Positions 45,621 through 58,300 are shown, numbered from the stretch's first letter. The stretch: DNA of 64,000 nt from Dugong dugon (GCA_030035585.1 CM057468.1:54990145-55054144), one strand, 5' to 3'. Notes: generated from the letters alone by a model not told the origin. Numbers and translations are program-made.

Positions 45621-45944
45621 GAGATTGCTTTTAGTAAGATGGACGTAAATCTATCTAGAAAATGAGGCCTCACAATTTCTTGGCAAGATTAGCAAAGGAA
45701 ACCATAACAATTGCTCCTTAGTCTATATTTCACTCTTTTTGCTCAATTATTAACTGTTTTTATTGCTATTAGCTAAGGTCCTTTTGCACTAAAATATAAC
45801 TCAAATTATTTGCTTGGACTTTTGGATCTTTTTGATTGACAGAGAAACACAAATCTCAGATTTAAATACAAAGGAAGAAAACAAAGGAATTAAAAAAAAC
45901 CCAGAAAGGTCATTGCATGTTTCTAAAACCCCCGTATACAGAAT

Positions 45945-46140
45945 AGTAGCAAATTAGCAGCCCATGGACCAAATATGTCCAGCAGGCCTGTTTTGTTTGG
46001 CCTGCACAGTAACAGCCCACACAGTGGTTTAAAAAAATAATGAAAATTTTGCCAAAATTTTAAAATCAGTTGATTTGCTAAAATCTTGATTTCACTCTGT
46101 CTTGAATAATCAGAATGTTTGGCAAAACCAGGCCTGCATT
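45945..46140. repeat. Possible hAT-type DNA element fragment
   Basis: 'gcagcccatggaccaaat' and 'tgtttggcctgcacagt' resemble the 'cagcccatgggccaaatccggcc' group of hAT repeats. Very diverged. Confidence 0.35.
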
Positions 46141-46149
46141 TCTGCAAGG

Positions 46150-47560
46150 CAGTGAGCTGGAGGTTCATCTCAGAGGTTCAGGCTCTCCTTACCATGGTTC
46201 TCACCACTCCCTGTTGTCTTCCTGAGTGTCAGTTACCATTTCTCATTGTGTTTGTGTTACTGCTTTGCTTACACCCAGGCCTGGTTCACTCATATCTGTT
46301 ACATGCTCAAATCCTCTAGGCATTTAAGTTTGTGAGCCTTGCATTGGTGGCTCACACAGTGACAGGAATGCCCAGCCTCTGATTCTTTATTTTCTTTAAA
46401 TCAACCGAACAGTTAACATCAATGCAGCAGAAACTACATTGTGACAAATGGCATGTGGCATGAGTAAAACTACTGACAGTTTCCCCACAATTCCTTTTTC
46501 CAAATAATGACAACCTGTTACCTTTCCTATGACCTGGCACTTGCCGCTCTCCCATTGTACCTCTTCTTTCTATATTTTATTCATTCTGCAGGAAGTGGTT
46601 TAGAATAATAACAGCTTCTCTCCCATTAAATCAGATTTACTTTCATGAAACAGAAAGTTTCCTATCTTTTGAGAGCCCTCTTTTTTGATGTTGACTTGAT
46701 TTTGAATCCTCCAAGATATGTTATCCCTATTGTAGCTCTGTAAGACTGATGTGCTCTGATAAGTGATTTTTTTCCAAAAATAAAAAGTAATTTTCGGAAG
46801 GTGTTATTTATTGAATTACTGATCCTCCTGACATAACAACTGGCATTTCTGCCAGTGAATAAATCTCACTGAATTATGTTATGACAGCCTGCTTGGAATT
46901 TACCATCCTGGGCCTTGGCTAGTGATAGCTTCCTGACGGTCGTTACCTACCACTCCAATTTCTATCAAAAAAAAGCCTGCAGTCCTAGATCTTGCCCAGT
47001 TGGTTTCAGGTCCTGGAACTAAATAATAATATGGCTTTCCATTAAGGACCCTTCAGACAGTATTGGAGAGATGCTTAAGAGAAGGTGGACCATACAACTT
47101 GGGCAACATCAGGTTTTGTGATTTATGTAAAGTGTTCATTAAGATGTTAGGCCCAGCATTTTAAAGAAATTATTAAAAACTACTTCCTATAATATTAGAA
47201 AGGTTATAAGATAAAAAGACTTTGAAGAACTTAAAAGATCGTAAATATTTTACCCAGATGGCAACAATATGTGGCTATAGAATTGGGCAGGGGAGAAACA
47301 ACTATTAGAAGCATAATTGGCCTACAACCTTCCTTTGGCTGAAAGCCAGTGCTTGAAAAATCATTCCAAAAATCTTACTCTATTTTAGTTTTCTCTTAGT
47401 TATTTTGAACCCTAGGACAGAAGATGCATAAAAATATAAGAATATATACACATCTATGTGTTCAGGCATGGTAAAAATAATTTCTGCTAAGCAGGAATCA
47501 GATTCTTAAGACTAAACAGGGTTCAGAGACTCAAAGCCTTTTAAGGATAACATACAAAGT
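46150..47560. other. Unique sequence, no feature recognised
   Basis: AT-rich. No SINE or LINE in about 1.4 kb and no convincing exon. Confidence 0.45.
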
Positions 47561-47584
47561 TCTCTCAAAACCTGGTCATCCTGA

Positions 47585-48276
47585 CCATTAAAAAAAAAAA
47601 AAGCAAGTATTGGCAAGGACAGGGAGAAACTGGAACCCTTGTGCGTTGCCGGTAGGAATGTAAATGGTGCAGCTGCTGTGTAAAATAATTTGGAAATTCC
47701 CCAAAAAGTTAAACATAGAATTACTGTATGACCCAGCAATTCCACTCCTATGTATATACCCCAAAGACTTGAAAGCAGAGGCTCAAACAAGTATTTGTAC
47801 ACCAGTGTTCATAGTAGCATTATTCACAATAGCCAAAATATAGAAACAACCCAAATGCACATCAGCGGATGAATGGATAAATAAAATGTGATATGTACTA
47901 ACAATGAACTATCATTCAGCCATAAAAAGGTACATACTATGAGGTGGCTGAAGCTTGAAAACATTATGCTAAGTGAAGTAAGCCAGACACAAAAGGACAA
48001 ATATTGTATGATTCCACTTATATGAAACATCTTGAATAGGGAAATTCATAGAGACAGAAAGTAGATTAGAGATTATCAGGGTCTGGGGAGAGGCGGAATG
48101 AGGAGTTACTGCTTAAAGGGCATAGTATCTGTGGTGATGAAAGTTTTTGGAAATACATAGAGGTGAAGGTTTGTATAAAATTGTGAGTTTAATTAATATC
48201 ACTGAATCGTACATTTAAAAATGACCAAAAAGGCAAATTTTATGTTATGTATATTTTACAATAAAAGAAAGAAAAG
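47585..48276 (+). repeat. 5'-truncated L1 (older mammalian type) with target-site duplication
   Basis: Plus-strand ORF2 C-terminus and 3' UTR: 'gacccagcaattccactcct', 'attcacaatagccaaaata', 'gatgaatggataaataaaat', ending in an A-rich tail. Host sequence aaaacctggtcatcctga before (47567-47584) and aaaacttggtcatcctga after (48277-48294) form an 18-bp duplication with one mismatch. This is a different L1 lineage from the two large ones. Confidence 0.85.
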
Positions 48277-48812
48277 AAAACTTGGTCATCCTGAGGCCTC
48301 AAACTAGCTGGAGTAGCTGAGGAAGCAGAGTCACGAAGATTACGGGTAGCACAAAAGTGAGAGTGGGGTAGGGGTGGAGTCAAAGACGGAAGCCAGCTGT
48401 GAGTGAAAAATTTAAGCACTGAAATTAAATGTAAGAGTTTTGGCTCTAAGCCTTCACCCTGAGCCATTTTATACCAAGTTGAATCCTTAGTGGACTAATA
48501 TATATATTCTTATTTTATTAATAATTCAACAAACATACATGGAGCACTGGTGTGTACCCATTTTTCTCGTAGATGCTAGAATAAAATAATGAATGAGACA
48601 CAGTCTCTATGTCCTAGGACTTCATAGTATACTGAGGTAGACAGTCATTTTTAAAATAACTATAATACATGATGATATCAACAATAATAGCAATGTGTTT
48701 AGAACATATGGTGTAGTAAAGAGAAGGGAGAAATTTACTCCATTTGAGAATCAGGAGAGACTTTAAATGAAGAGCCTGGACAGGGTTATGAAGAATGAAT
48801 AAGAAATGGGTA

Positions 48813-49019
48813 GTTGTTGTTAGTTGCCGTGGCGTCGATACTGACTCATGGTGACCCTGTGTGTGCACAGTAAAACTGATTCATGGGGTTTTTCAAGGCT
48901 GTGACCTTTTGGAAGCAGATCGCCAGGCCCATCTTCTGAGGCACCTCTGGGTTGGTTCAAACTGCCAACTTTTCAGCTAGTAGTTGAGTGCTTAACTGTT
49001 TGTACCACCCAGGGACTCC
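48813..49019 (-). repeat. AfroSINE
   Basis: Reverse-oriented full-length copy: 'gttagttgccgtggcgtcga', 'ggaagcagatcgccaggccc', 'ccacccagggactcct'. Confidence 0.88.
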
Positions 49020-49059
49020 TAAAGGAATGGATACTAGGATCATTAAAGGAAAGGAGGAG

Positions 49060-49985
49060 AAGGTGCAAGGGCCCCAAGGTATTGTAGTGGGTTGTAGTTT
49101 GACTATGGAAGGAAGTAGCCAAGGATGAAGCTAGAGAGGTGTGCAGAGATGACCATGGAGGACTCTATCTGTTGGCCAGGGAGCTTAGACTTTCTCCTGC
49201 AGATGATGAGGAGTTTCTGAAAAGTTTTGAGCAGCAGATGGTTTGGTCATACTGACATTTTGGATGCATCATACTGGTGTTAGTGTGAGGAATGAATTGG
49301 GAAGACCAGATTGGAGCAGGGTTAAGTGAAAGGTAGAAATAACCTAGAATTAGGGAGTTATATTCAGTGATAGAGAGCAGGCCACAGGTTCAAGAGCTAC
49401 TTAGGAGGTAAAATGGCTTTAGTGATTAGCTAAGGAATATAGGAGGAAATATAATTTTAATGGGGAAGATAATTTAGAAATGGCCTACAGGAGTATCAGA
49501 TAAAGATGTCAAGAAGACAGTGGAAATACTATCTGGAGCTTAAAGGAGAAGTATGGAATGTCATAGGTTTGGGAGTAAGAATATGCTAAATGGTACATAA
49601 AGTTATGGACATCTCATGGGAGAACATGTAGAATGGTTACAGAATAAGGACAAGTATAGATGTCTGGGAAAGACTACAACTGAAGGCTGAGACAAGATGT
49701 TCAGAGAGGCAGGGAAACAAGAAGAGTATGGCCTCATCGATAGAAGCCAAAAAAGTTGAAATGTTTCTAGAAGGGCTGACTAGAAGGTCAAATGCTACAG
49801 AAAAGTCAGCTATCACAGAACTCTATATTCCCCACAGAATCTGAACGCACGAGGTCACTGTGGCGGTTAGAGAGATCATCCTCAGTGAAGGGTGCAATAG
49901 AAGTCAGACCACAGCATATTGATAAGTTAGAGACATCTTTTGAGATGCCAGATAAAAAGAGAATGGCAGAAGTCAGAGAGTAATC
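49060..49985 (+). repeat. Ancient mammalian repeat, class unassigned (copy 2)
   Basis: Purine-rich. Its order follows a repeat recognised across mammals: 'gccagggagcttagactttc', 'agttttgagcagcagatggt', 'aagaccagattggagcaggg', 'ggtcaaatgctacagaaaag', 'cgaggtcactgtggcggtta'. The last part overlaps the region seen in the copy at 20780-21190. The 63-codon frame at 49792 is accidental. Confidence 0.5.
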
Positions 49986-49989
49986 TGAG

Positions 49990-50580
49990 AGAGTGAGATG
50001 TCTGTGTTTCTCAAAAAATCTTTATATACGCTGCCATACTTAAGTGTTTTCGTATGATCAGTATGGAAACTATTGTTTGGTATATCAACAAAAGTAATAA
50101 TGTTTATAGGACAGTTTACCTGTCCTTAGCTTACCTGGATGTAGGTACTGGCATTTTAAACTTCAATTTAGGAGAAAATAGGTAACATCTACAAAACTTG
50201 ACATGGAAATCCAAGTATCCCAGCATTTCAAAACATACTAACTTGATGCAAATCAAGCCTTTAGGTATTTAGTAAATACATGAAATTTATGGAAGCTAAC
50301 TCTGTGTTATTAAAGTAATAGAGAAAATAAAAGATATGTTTTATTCATGTAAATTGGACACTCTGATGTGGAAAAATAGACCTAGACCTACCTCAGAGGC
50401 CAGAATCTTAGGAATTCAGAGTTAGAAGGAACCTAGCACAGTGGATAATTTTGAATTGAACTTTAGGAATTAAGGCCCTTGTAATACAAATAAAATAAAT
50501 AAATAAATATTAGAGAGATCAAATGACATAAAGTCATTTGTCACTAATTATAAAGCCAGCATTATAACCGTGTTTAATTC
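49990..50580. other. No recognised feature
   Basis: AT-rich with an (aaat)n run at about 50487-50510. Confidence 0.45.
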
Positions 50581-50584
50581 TCAT

Positions 50585-50770
50585 TCATTAAGTACATCTT
50601 ACGTGCCAGGGACTATGCTAAATACTTTCCATTCACTTTTTCTTTTAATCCTCAGAGGCATTTCTGACCTCAGTACTGCTATTATTACCATTTTGCAGAA
50701 GAGAAAATTGAGTCACAAGAGCTAAAACAACATGCCCAAGGTGACATTGTAAATGGTGGAGTTACGATAT
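50585..50770 (-). repeat. MIR SINE
   Basis: Reverse MIR: 'gtgccagggactatgctaaa', 'ttttaatcctcagaggcatt', 'ctattattaccattttgcag', 'atgcccaaggtgacattgt'. Well-followed consensus. Confidence 0.82.
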
Positions 50771-50776
50771 AGATCT

Positions 50777-51243
50777 GTTGTTGTTGTTAGGTGCTGTAGA
50801 GTCGGTTTCAACTCACGGTGACCCTATGTCATAGTGACAAAACGTTGCTGGGTCCCATACCATCCTCACAATCATTGTTATGCTTGAGCCCATTGTTGCA
50901 GCCACTGTGTGAGTCCATCTCGTTGAGGGTCTTCCTCTGTTTCACTGACCCTTTACCAAGCGTGATGTCCTTCTCCATGGATTGGTCCCTCCTGATAGCA
51001 TGTCCAAAGTAAGTGAGGTCTTGGTGTCCTCACATCTAAGGAGCATTCTGGCTGTGCTTCTTTCAAGACAGATTTGTTCACTTTTCTTGCAGTCCATGGT
51101 TTATTCAATATTCTTTGCCAACACCATAATTCAAATGCATCAATTCTTTTGTGGTCTTCTTTTTTCATTGTCCAGCTTTTACATGCATATGAGGCAACTG
51201 AAGACATCACAGCTTGGTCAGGCGCATCTTAGTCCTCAAAGCA
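50777..51243 (-). repeat. RTE LINE 3' fragment, 5'-truncated
   Basis: Reverse RTE from its tail (gttgttgttaggtgctgtag) through 'tgcttgagcccattgttgca', 'tcctgatagcatgtccaaag' and 'ttgttcacttttcttgcagt' to 'ggcgcatcttagtcctcaaa'. It holds the end of the ORF and the 3' UTR only. Diverged, in frames that no longer code. Confidence 0.88.
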
Positions 51244-51770
51244 ATTTAAACCTAGGCCACCTTATTCAAGAGCTCATGCTCTTAATCATGACCTTCTAGC
51301 AGTTGTGGGCTACATACTGTACACTTAGTACTTGAAACTGGACGTTCAGGTTTCTATTCTCTAGATAGTGAGCATGAGAGTGAAGTTTTTTCTGGTTTTG
51401 GCTTCAGTGAAAAAGAGTTAAAAACAGAAGTTCCAACTAGATAAGTATTGAGTAATTATTTTAGTAAATTGTTGTTTTCCTACCACAACTACAATCTGAA
51501 AAGAAAAATAGTTTGCTTTTTGTCTCTTTATCACAAATGTAATATAATAGCAATGCTTTCAGAAATGCTCATTGTTATGAGGGAATGAAATACATTATTT
51601 TGCTGAGGTAATTATTATAATAATAGGCTATTTCACACTCTTCCCTTCTCCACTCAAGTAATTTTTTTTTTTTTTTTTTTTTATGAGCAGGCTTTTATCT
51701 GCTTAGTGTCTGAGGCCGACAGCGATGAATTTGACTAAGCACTGTTTTCTGGGCAAGGTAAGTCCTATTT
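51244..51770. other. No gene recognised; 22-base T-run at about 51661-51682
   Basis: The T-run would be the tail of a minus-strand retroelement, but what follows it is not a recognised element. Confidence 0.4.
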
Positions 51771-51771
51771 A

Positions 51772-52012
51772 AGGAGCCCTGGTGGCGTGAGTTGAAATCA
51801 ACTTGATGGCAATGAGTTTGTTGTTGGTTTGGTGGTATGGTGGTTAAGCACTAGGCTGCTAACCAAAGAGTTGACAGTTTGAACCCAGCAGCTGCTCCAC
51901 GGAAGAAAATGTTGCAGTCTGCTTCCGAAAAGAAACCCTACGGGGCAGTTCTACCCTGTCTCATAGGGTTGCTGTGAGTCAGAATTGACTTGACAGCAAC
52001 GAGTTTGATTTT
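51772..52012 (+). repeat. Compound AfroSINE (collapsed copy fused to a complete copy)
   Basis: Begins with the SINE head aggagccctggtggcg, jumps at once to a SINE tail (gagttgaaatcaacttgatg, gtttgttgttggtttgg) and then runs a complete body from ggtatggtggttaagcac to 'cagaattgacttgacagcaa'. Flanks ggtaagtcctattta (about 51758-51771) and ggtaaatcctactta (about 52015-52028) look like one duplication with two mismatches, so both parts went in together. Confidence 0.8.
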
Positions 52013-52313
52013 TTGGTAAATCCTACTTAGAAAGAGATGAACCTTAGCAAAACAGCACCCTAACAGCAATTTTTGGAACAATGTAAATCATATAAATTAT
52101 TTTGTTTAGCTTGACGCTTCAGAGGTAAAACTCTAAGAATATTGACTGATGTTTTTTACATCTACCTTAAGTAATTAATGAAAACACAGCAAATAGAGCT
52201 GATTTAATTAGTGAAGAGGTACACAACGCAACTGATTGAGCCCAGGATACCTGAATTGAAGAGAATAATGGATAAGAATGGAGTACCTCACTGCTGTGGA
52301 CCAGATCTACATC

Positions 52314-52492
52314 TGTTTCTCAATCTCAGCATTGTGCAGGCTTGATAATTCTTCACTGTGGGGCTGTCCTGTGCCGCATTGCAGGATGTTTAGCAGTCTC
52401 CCTGGCTTCTACCCACTAGATGTTCTTCCCGGTTTTGACAACCATTAAATATCTCCAGACATTGCCAAATGTCCCTTGGGGGACAAAATCTC
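52314..52492 (-). repeat. MER5A (non-autonomous hAT-Charlie DNA transposon)
   Basis: Diagnostic blocks: 'ataattcttcactgtgggg', 'gctgtcctgtgccgcattg', 'aggatgtttagcagtctccc', 'tctacccactagatg', 'ctccagacattgccaaatgt'. Almost the complete consensus. Confidence 0.9.
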
Positions 52493-52645
52493 AAAGTCTA
52501 GACAATTAACTAAGGAAGGACTCAATAAGTTGGTCTGGGGATCGATCTGGCTGGCTAGAATTAGAACTCTTTAAAATCAAATTGGAATGCATGAAGGTTA
52601 TCTGGGGCCTTACATTTCACCTGAAGAATCTACAAAAGTATTTGG

Positions 52646-53140
52646 AATTTGTTCTAGTTATCTATGGCTGCATAACAAACCACTGTGAAACTTAGTGACT
52701 AATTTTATTCACAAATCTGAAGTTTGACCAAGGCTTGGTGAGAGAGTTTGCCTTTGCTTTACTGAGGTGGCCCAAAAGCTGGGAGTGGAGAAGGATTGTC
52801 TAAAGAGTTGCTCACTCACATTTCTGGTGGTTGATGGCTGGTGGCTGATGAGAGCTTCAGCTGGAGCTATGGCTGAAAGACTTACACGTGGCCTTTCCAC
52901 GTGGCTGCTTGGCTTTCTCACAGCGTGGTGGCTGGAGTCTAAGAGCAAGCATTCCTAGAGAACCAGGCAGAAGCTGTATTGCATTTTATGAATTAGTCTT
53001 GGAAGTCACATAGCATCACTTCTCCTGCAGTCAAAATTCCACCCAGATTCAAAGAGAAGGAACATAAACCCTGTGTTTTGATTGAGGGATGTCTGTGTTA
53101 CCTTATAGGAAGAGCATATAGAATAGTATATATTGATGCA
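52646..53140. repeat. Ancient interspersed repeat, class unassigned
   Basis: 'tctagttatctatggctgca', 'aacaaaccactgtgaaactt', 'ttccacgtggctgctt', 'ggcagaagctgtattgcatt', 'ggaagtcacatagcatcac' follow the order of a well-known placental repeat of about 0.5 kb. Class not decided by eye. Confidence 0.5.
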
Positions 53141-53219
53141 GCCATCTTTGGGAAATACAGTCTACCACATAGTTGAAAAAGGCAGGACTCTTAGGGTTAC
53201 TTACCAGGGGTCTATGACA

Positions 53220-53385
53220 TTGCTATCTAAAGATTATTCTAAGGACCACCTATATCAATCTGCTCGGGAGAATTTATTTCAAATGCTAATTTCTGGGCCT
53301 CTCCCAGGAATTCCGATTTAGCAGGTCAGCCGTGAGCATCTGCTTTTTCAGTAAGTCCTTGTGCACGTTAAGAATGTTCTTTGTT
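53220..53385 (+). repeat. MER20-like hAT-Charlie element
   Basis: 'ggaccacctatatcaatctg', 'ctgggcctctcccaggaatt', 'gatttagcaggtcagccgtg', 'gtgcacgttaagaatg' match the MER20/MER58 pattern in plus orientation. Confidence 0.6.
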
Positions 53386-53389
53386 TATA

Positions 53390-54730
53390 CAGATGCTTTA
53401 ATCATTACACATTTCCATTACACATTTACACATTTTCTTCCAAGAAACAAGGTGGTGATACAGAGATAGTTTTGAGGAATGTAGCTGTTTTGAAGAGTCA
53501 CTTCAAACACTGCCTTTGTGTTTTTAATATGCACATGTTACTTGTCAAAAGACACTTTGAAAGTGGTGTTACATATTTGGGTTGTCTAGACATTTGATTT
53601 ATTTAGTTTTCATGCCATGTCAAAGTGAAAAAAAAGGAGAGAGATACCATTACAGTCCAAATGAAGAAAATTGGGTTTTTTTTTAGTCTACATTTATGGT
53701 TAGATTTTACATGCTTTTTATGTTACACTTGAGGACTATACTTCAGGTATCAAATGAAAGCCCAACATTTATAATGATGTAACTGAAACTGCATCATAAG
53801 GAAGAATCTTTTGTAGAAAATTAAAATGATAATGTGTATAGTAATGTGAATCCCATTTTCAAGGAGCATCATGAAAATGTGGGAAATAAAATGTTAGTTT
53901 AGGGACATTCCCCTGACTTGAAAGTTGCTGATCCGACAACTTCAATGACCTAAAACATACTTGAGGAAACAGCATGTAAGAAAGGCCCCTGTGCAATCAA
54001 AATAGAATACAAAAGTCCATATCATTTACTTGGAGTCTACTTACCATTAACTTGCATGAAAGGCAAATAGCGGAGTCTCTAGCTTATAGCAAAGGAAAAA
54101 GAACCTGTTAGAATGGGTCAGATGTGGATGGCCTGCAGGCAGGTACAATGAGCACTAGGAGCATCTGAGAGCACAGTAGTTGAGGGGTTTTTCAGAGTAG
54201 AGGAAAACCACTTTTGTATCTCACTATTTTAGAGGTACTTCTACATTACAGTGGTACAGCATTTGCTTTCCATCATGGTGAGCCTGAGTTTTTGAGAAGT
54301 TTAACTATTTTTTAAGGGAAATATTTAATGAATTTAGAAAAAAAAAATCCTTCAAAGTGGTTAAAAAAAAAAAAGCTTTGGTGCTTTTAAGAGACAAATT
54401 TGTTACCTGTAGAATTATTTTTTGTAGACTATCTCACTGGCAGAAGATGCTAGATAATAAGTGTTTCTTTACTGAAGTATACAATGGTCATTCTATTGTA
54501 AGATTTTTTAAAAACGTATTTTATTAAATTTAAAGCTTAGTTTTGACTTGACAACTAATGTGGAAATCTGAATCTAATGTGAGAAATTATATAAACATTT
54601 TAAAGCTATGCTGATATCAGCAAGTACTAACAAGCTGGGAAGGAAGGACAAAGCCGAGTCATGGGACTTACTACGAAGTTCTACTGAGTCTAATCCAAAA
54701 ATTCACCTCAAATGTATCTAGTTCTTTTTG
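53390..54730. other. Unique sequence, no feature recognised
   Basis: AT-rich. No repeat family seen in 1.3 kb and no exon supported. Confidence 0.45.
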
Positions 54731-54734
54731 CCTC

Positions 54735-55390
54735 CACTGCCACCACCCTTGTCCTTGGCCCCATCATTTCTCTTATCTGTATTTCTGCAGTAAACTCCTG
54801 TCTTCTTTCTCTTGGGTGCCTTTAATCCATTCTCCATGCAGCTTTCAAGTCAAGTTACTTCCTTCTTTAACCTGCTAACTGCAGCTCTCCATCCTATTTC
54901 AAATAAAACTTAAAGTCCTTACCGTGGCTTTCAAAGCCTTGCATGATTTGGGTTCCTTCATGCTTCTCCAATCCAGTCTCAGGACATTCTACCTTTTACT
55001 CACTCTGCTGTAGTTCCCTTGCCTTCTTTGAATATTTTGGCTTTTGCATAGACAAGTCCTTCTGCCTCTTTCTCCCTATCATTGGCAGGGCTGGATCCTT
55101 GTTTTCAGCTCTCAATTTAAATATTGCCTCTTCAGAAAGGCCTGTTTTGACTACCTTATCCGAAGTAGGTCTCTCTCCAACATTGTTCTCTATCACACTT
55201 CAGTGTTAAATTTATTTGTAGCCTGTACCGTAATGCATTGTAGATTTTATTTGTTTTTCCCTTGTAAACCACATGAGGTCAAAGACTACATCTGCTTTAT
55301 TGAACAGACAATGGTGAATGCCTGGCACATAGGAGGTGTCTAATAAATATCTTTTGAATGAAAGAATGAATAAATGAATAGTAGTCTATA
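54735..55390 (+). repeat. L2 LINE 3' end, well preserved
   Basis: Follows the L2 3' end closely: 'agcctgtaccgtaatgcatt' region, 'ggctttcaaagccttgcatg', 'cttctgcctctttctcccta', 'cttcagaaaggcctgttttg', 'gcctggcacataggaggtgt', and the terminal (gaat)n-like 'tgaatgaaagaatgaataaa'. The best L2 match in the window. Confidence 0.85.
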
Positions 55391-56940
55391 AATAAATCAA
55401 GGGCTAAATACATGGATTCTATTAAGACAAGTACATGTACTAGTATATGTGCTTGATTAGAATTTGGATGATTTGTAGATGCTCTGTCTACACAGATTTT
55501 GAAATAAGTTTGTGGAACTCAACTGTCTTTTCACTATGGTATCATAGATGGCATTGATTCAATGCTCCAAGTGTGACTTTGTCAGAGTTCAAGTTTGGAG
55601 ATATTTGGCTTGACTCTTTTTAGATATGGAGCAGCCCATTTACCCTTAGGCACAATAAAGAGATTACACCTGTTATTAATGTTCTCTAGCTATGTAACTT
55701 GAAGAGTTTAGCATACACATTACACTCAGCAGTGGTTCAATAAACATGGGTTTAACTGAGTTTACCTTGGAAAGTTGGGAATAAGAAACATTTCTTTTTG
55801 TTCAGGCTTTTCCTAGATTTACTCTGTGGTATCTAATTAATAATTCTAATACAGACGATGACAAAATGGAGCCAGTTTCTTACTACATCAAAACAAACAA
55901 ACGCGTTGCCATCGAGTTGATTCCACTCATAGCCACCCTACACTGGCAAATGCTTCTTGAAGTCAGAAGCCATGACTTAAATAGTTTTCTGTTTCCAAGA
56001 TGGGCCTAGGAGTAGGAGTGGTACATACGAAATGTCTTGAATAAATGGCAATTCTCAGACCACTTAGAGGACCCAGTTTAAATTGCTTTTTGGTATCAAA
56101 TAGATTGAGAAGCAGGTATAATTTTATTTTTGCTAATACAAATACACAAAGTAAAAAAAAAAAAAAAAACATGCTGCACGCTGAGACAAATCTCTTTACC
56201 CGATACTTATGTAGAAGCATGTGATGACAGATGCAACGATTTTATTATAAAAAGAATGCACAGTAGGTCTCATGTAAAATAAAACATGGAAGAAACCTTT
56301 AGGTGGCGATCAAGAGCTATGGTTATGAATTCCTTGGCTTTTATGAGATTTTATGATCTTATTTGAAAGTGGTCATGTTAAGCAGGCTATTTAAAGCACA
56401 ATAATTCAGTGCAAAGCAAATATAAGAGACAAAATTAGTTCCAGAAATAAATGGATTTAGATGTTAATATTATCCAATAATCAGTCAAATCAAGTTTGGT
56501 AAAACAACAGATGACTTAACTATAAATTAGAAAACCAGATCCTGGAAAATAAATGTATTGGTATTGAGTTATGGGATTAATTACTCTTAGCACTATAATA
56601 ATTATTCTGATCTTCAAAGACATTATCTTTAAACAAAAGAACTCATAGAGTATAATAAAGATGTCAAAACTGTCCAAATACTCATAGTGCAATTGGACCC
56701 CACTCAAAATAGGCACGAGGCCCCAGAAAAAATGCTCAATTATATAACTCATTCTTGCAACATCTGCAGAAGCTATGGCTTCTTAGAGACTAGTATGCTC
56801 TTCATCTCTTCTTTCATTGCTCTCTCAAATAAACTTTAAGATCAGATTCACCATATGCCTCTTTCAGTTCTAGAAGAAAGGGGAAATATAAAATATTTGT
56901 AAATAGACAACATGATTTTGTGATGGCATGCACTTTTTTT
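55391..56940. other. Mostly unique; small AfroSINE tail scrap
   Basis: A scrap of reversed SINE tail (cgttgccatcgagttgattc) sits at about 55900-55930, and an A-run at 56154-56169. Nothing else was recognised in 1.5 kb. Confidence 0.45.
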
Positions 56941-56960
56941 TCCTTCCTGCTTATTCTTTT

Positions 56961-58300
56961 TTTTAAATTTTTTATTGTACTTTAGATGAAGGTGTACAGA
57001 ACAAATAATTTCTCATTAAACAGTCAGTACACATATTGTTTTATGACATTGGTTAACAACCCCACCACATGTCAACACTCTACCTTCTCTACCTTGGAGG
57101 ACCTTTTTTTTGTTGAAAATATACATAGCCAAAGTTACACCATTTCAAAAGTTTCTACATGTACAATTCAGTGACATCGATTACATTCTTCCAGTTGTGC
57201 TGCTATTCTCACTATCCTTTTCCAAATTATTCTATCATGATTGTCTTCAACTCACTGACCCCTAGGCTTCCCATCAAACCTTTTGAGTTGCTGTTGTCGA
57301 TTTGATCTCACATAGACAATTTTTTTTTTTTTTGTACATTAGATGAAGGTTTGCAGAACAAATAGTTTCTCATTGAACAGTTAGTACGTATATTTCCCTA
57401 TGACAATGGTTAACAACCCCATGACATGTCAACACTGTCCCTTCTCAACCTTGGGTTCCTTATCACCAGCTTTCCTGTCCCTTCCTGCCTGCTAGTCCTT
57501 GTCCCTGGACTGCTGTGCCTCATTAGTCCCATTTTGTTTTATGAGGCTGTCCAAGCCCTGGCTGAGCAGTGAACTTTGGGAGTGACTTCACCACTGAGCT
57601 AAAAGGGTGTCCAGGGGCCATACTCTCGAGATTTCTCTAGTCTATCAGGCCAGTAAATCTGGTCTTTTTTTTGTGAGTTAGAATTTTGCTCTACATCCTT
57701 CTCCAGCTCTGTCCAGGACCCTCGATTGTGATCCCAGTCAGAGCAGTCAGTGGTGGTAGCCAGGCACTATCTAGCTGTACTGGACTCAGTCTGGTGGAGG
57801 CTGTAGTAGCTGTGGTCCATTAGTCCTTTGGCCTAATCTTTTCCTTGTATCCTGTTCTCTTCATTCTCCCTTGCTCCCAAAGGGGTGAGACCAGTGGAGT
57901 ATCTTAGATGGCTGCTCACAAGCTTTTAAGACCCCAGATGCTACTCACCAAGGCAGAATGTAGAGCATTGTCTTTATAAACTGTGTTATGCCAATTGAGC
58001 TAGATGTTTCCTGAGACATGGCCCCCACAGCCCTCCACCCAGCAATTCAGTCCATCAGGGAGTTTGGAAGTGTCTATGGAACTTCCATGACCTTTCCTTG
58101 TACAAGTTGTGCTGGCTTCCCCAGTATTGTGTATTGTCTTACCCTTCACCAAAGTTACCACTTATCTATTATCTATCTAGTTATCCCACTCCCACCCCTC
58201 CCATCCCTCATAACCAACAAAGATTGTTTCTTTTTGTGTGTAAACTTTTACATGAGTTTTTACAGTAGAGGTCTCATACAATATTTGTCCTTTCATGATT
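56961..58300 (-). repeat. Compound L1 3' UTR
   Basis: Two copies of the terminal motif (gatgaaggtgtacagaacaa at about 56984; gatgaaggtttgcagaacaa at about 57343) flank a segment beginning 'tgaaaatatacatagccaaa'. The same arrangement occurs in the nested L1 at 41469, so it was inherited by a subfamily and was not made locally. Confidence 0.75.

Noticed and set aside
50818-51210. Minus-strand 85-codon frame as a small gene
   Set aside because: It is the translated end of the RTE ORF (for example a CKSWTMKKEDHKRIDAFELW run) in a truncated, decayed RTE copy.
52646-53140. Assigning this block to an LTR or DNA-element family
   Set aside because: I recognise the repeat from mammalian genomes but cannot choose the class by eye, so it is left unassigned.
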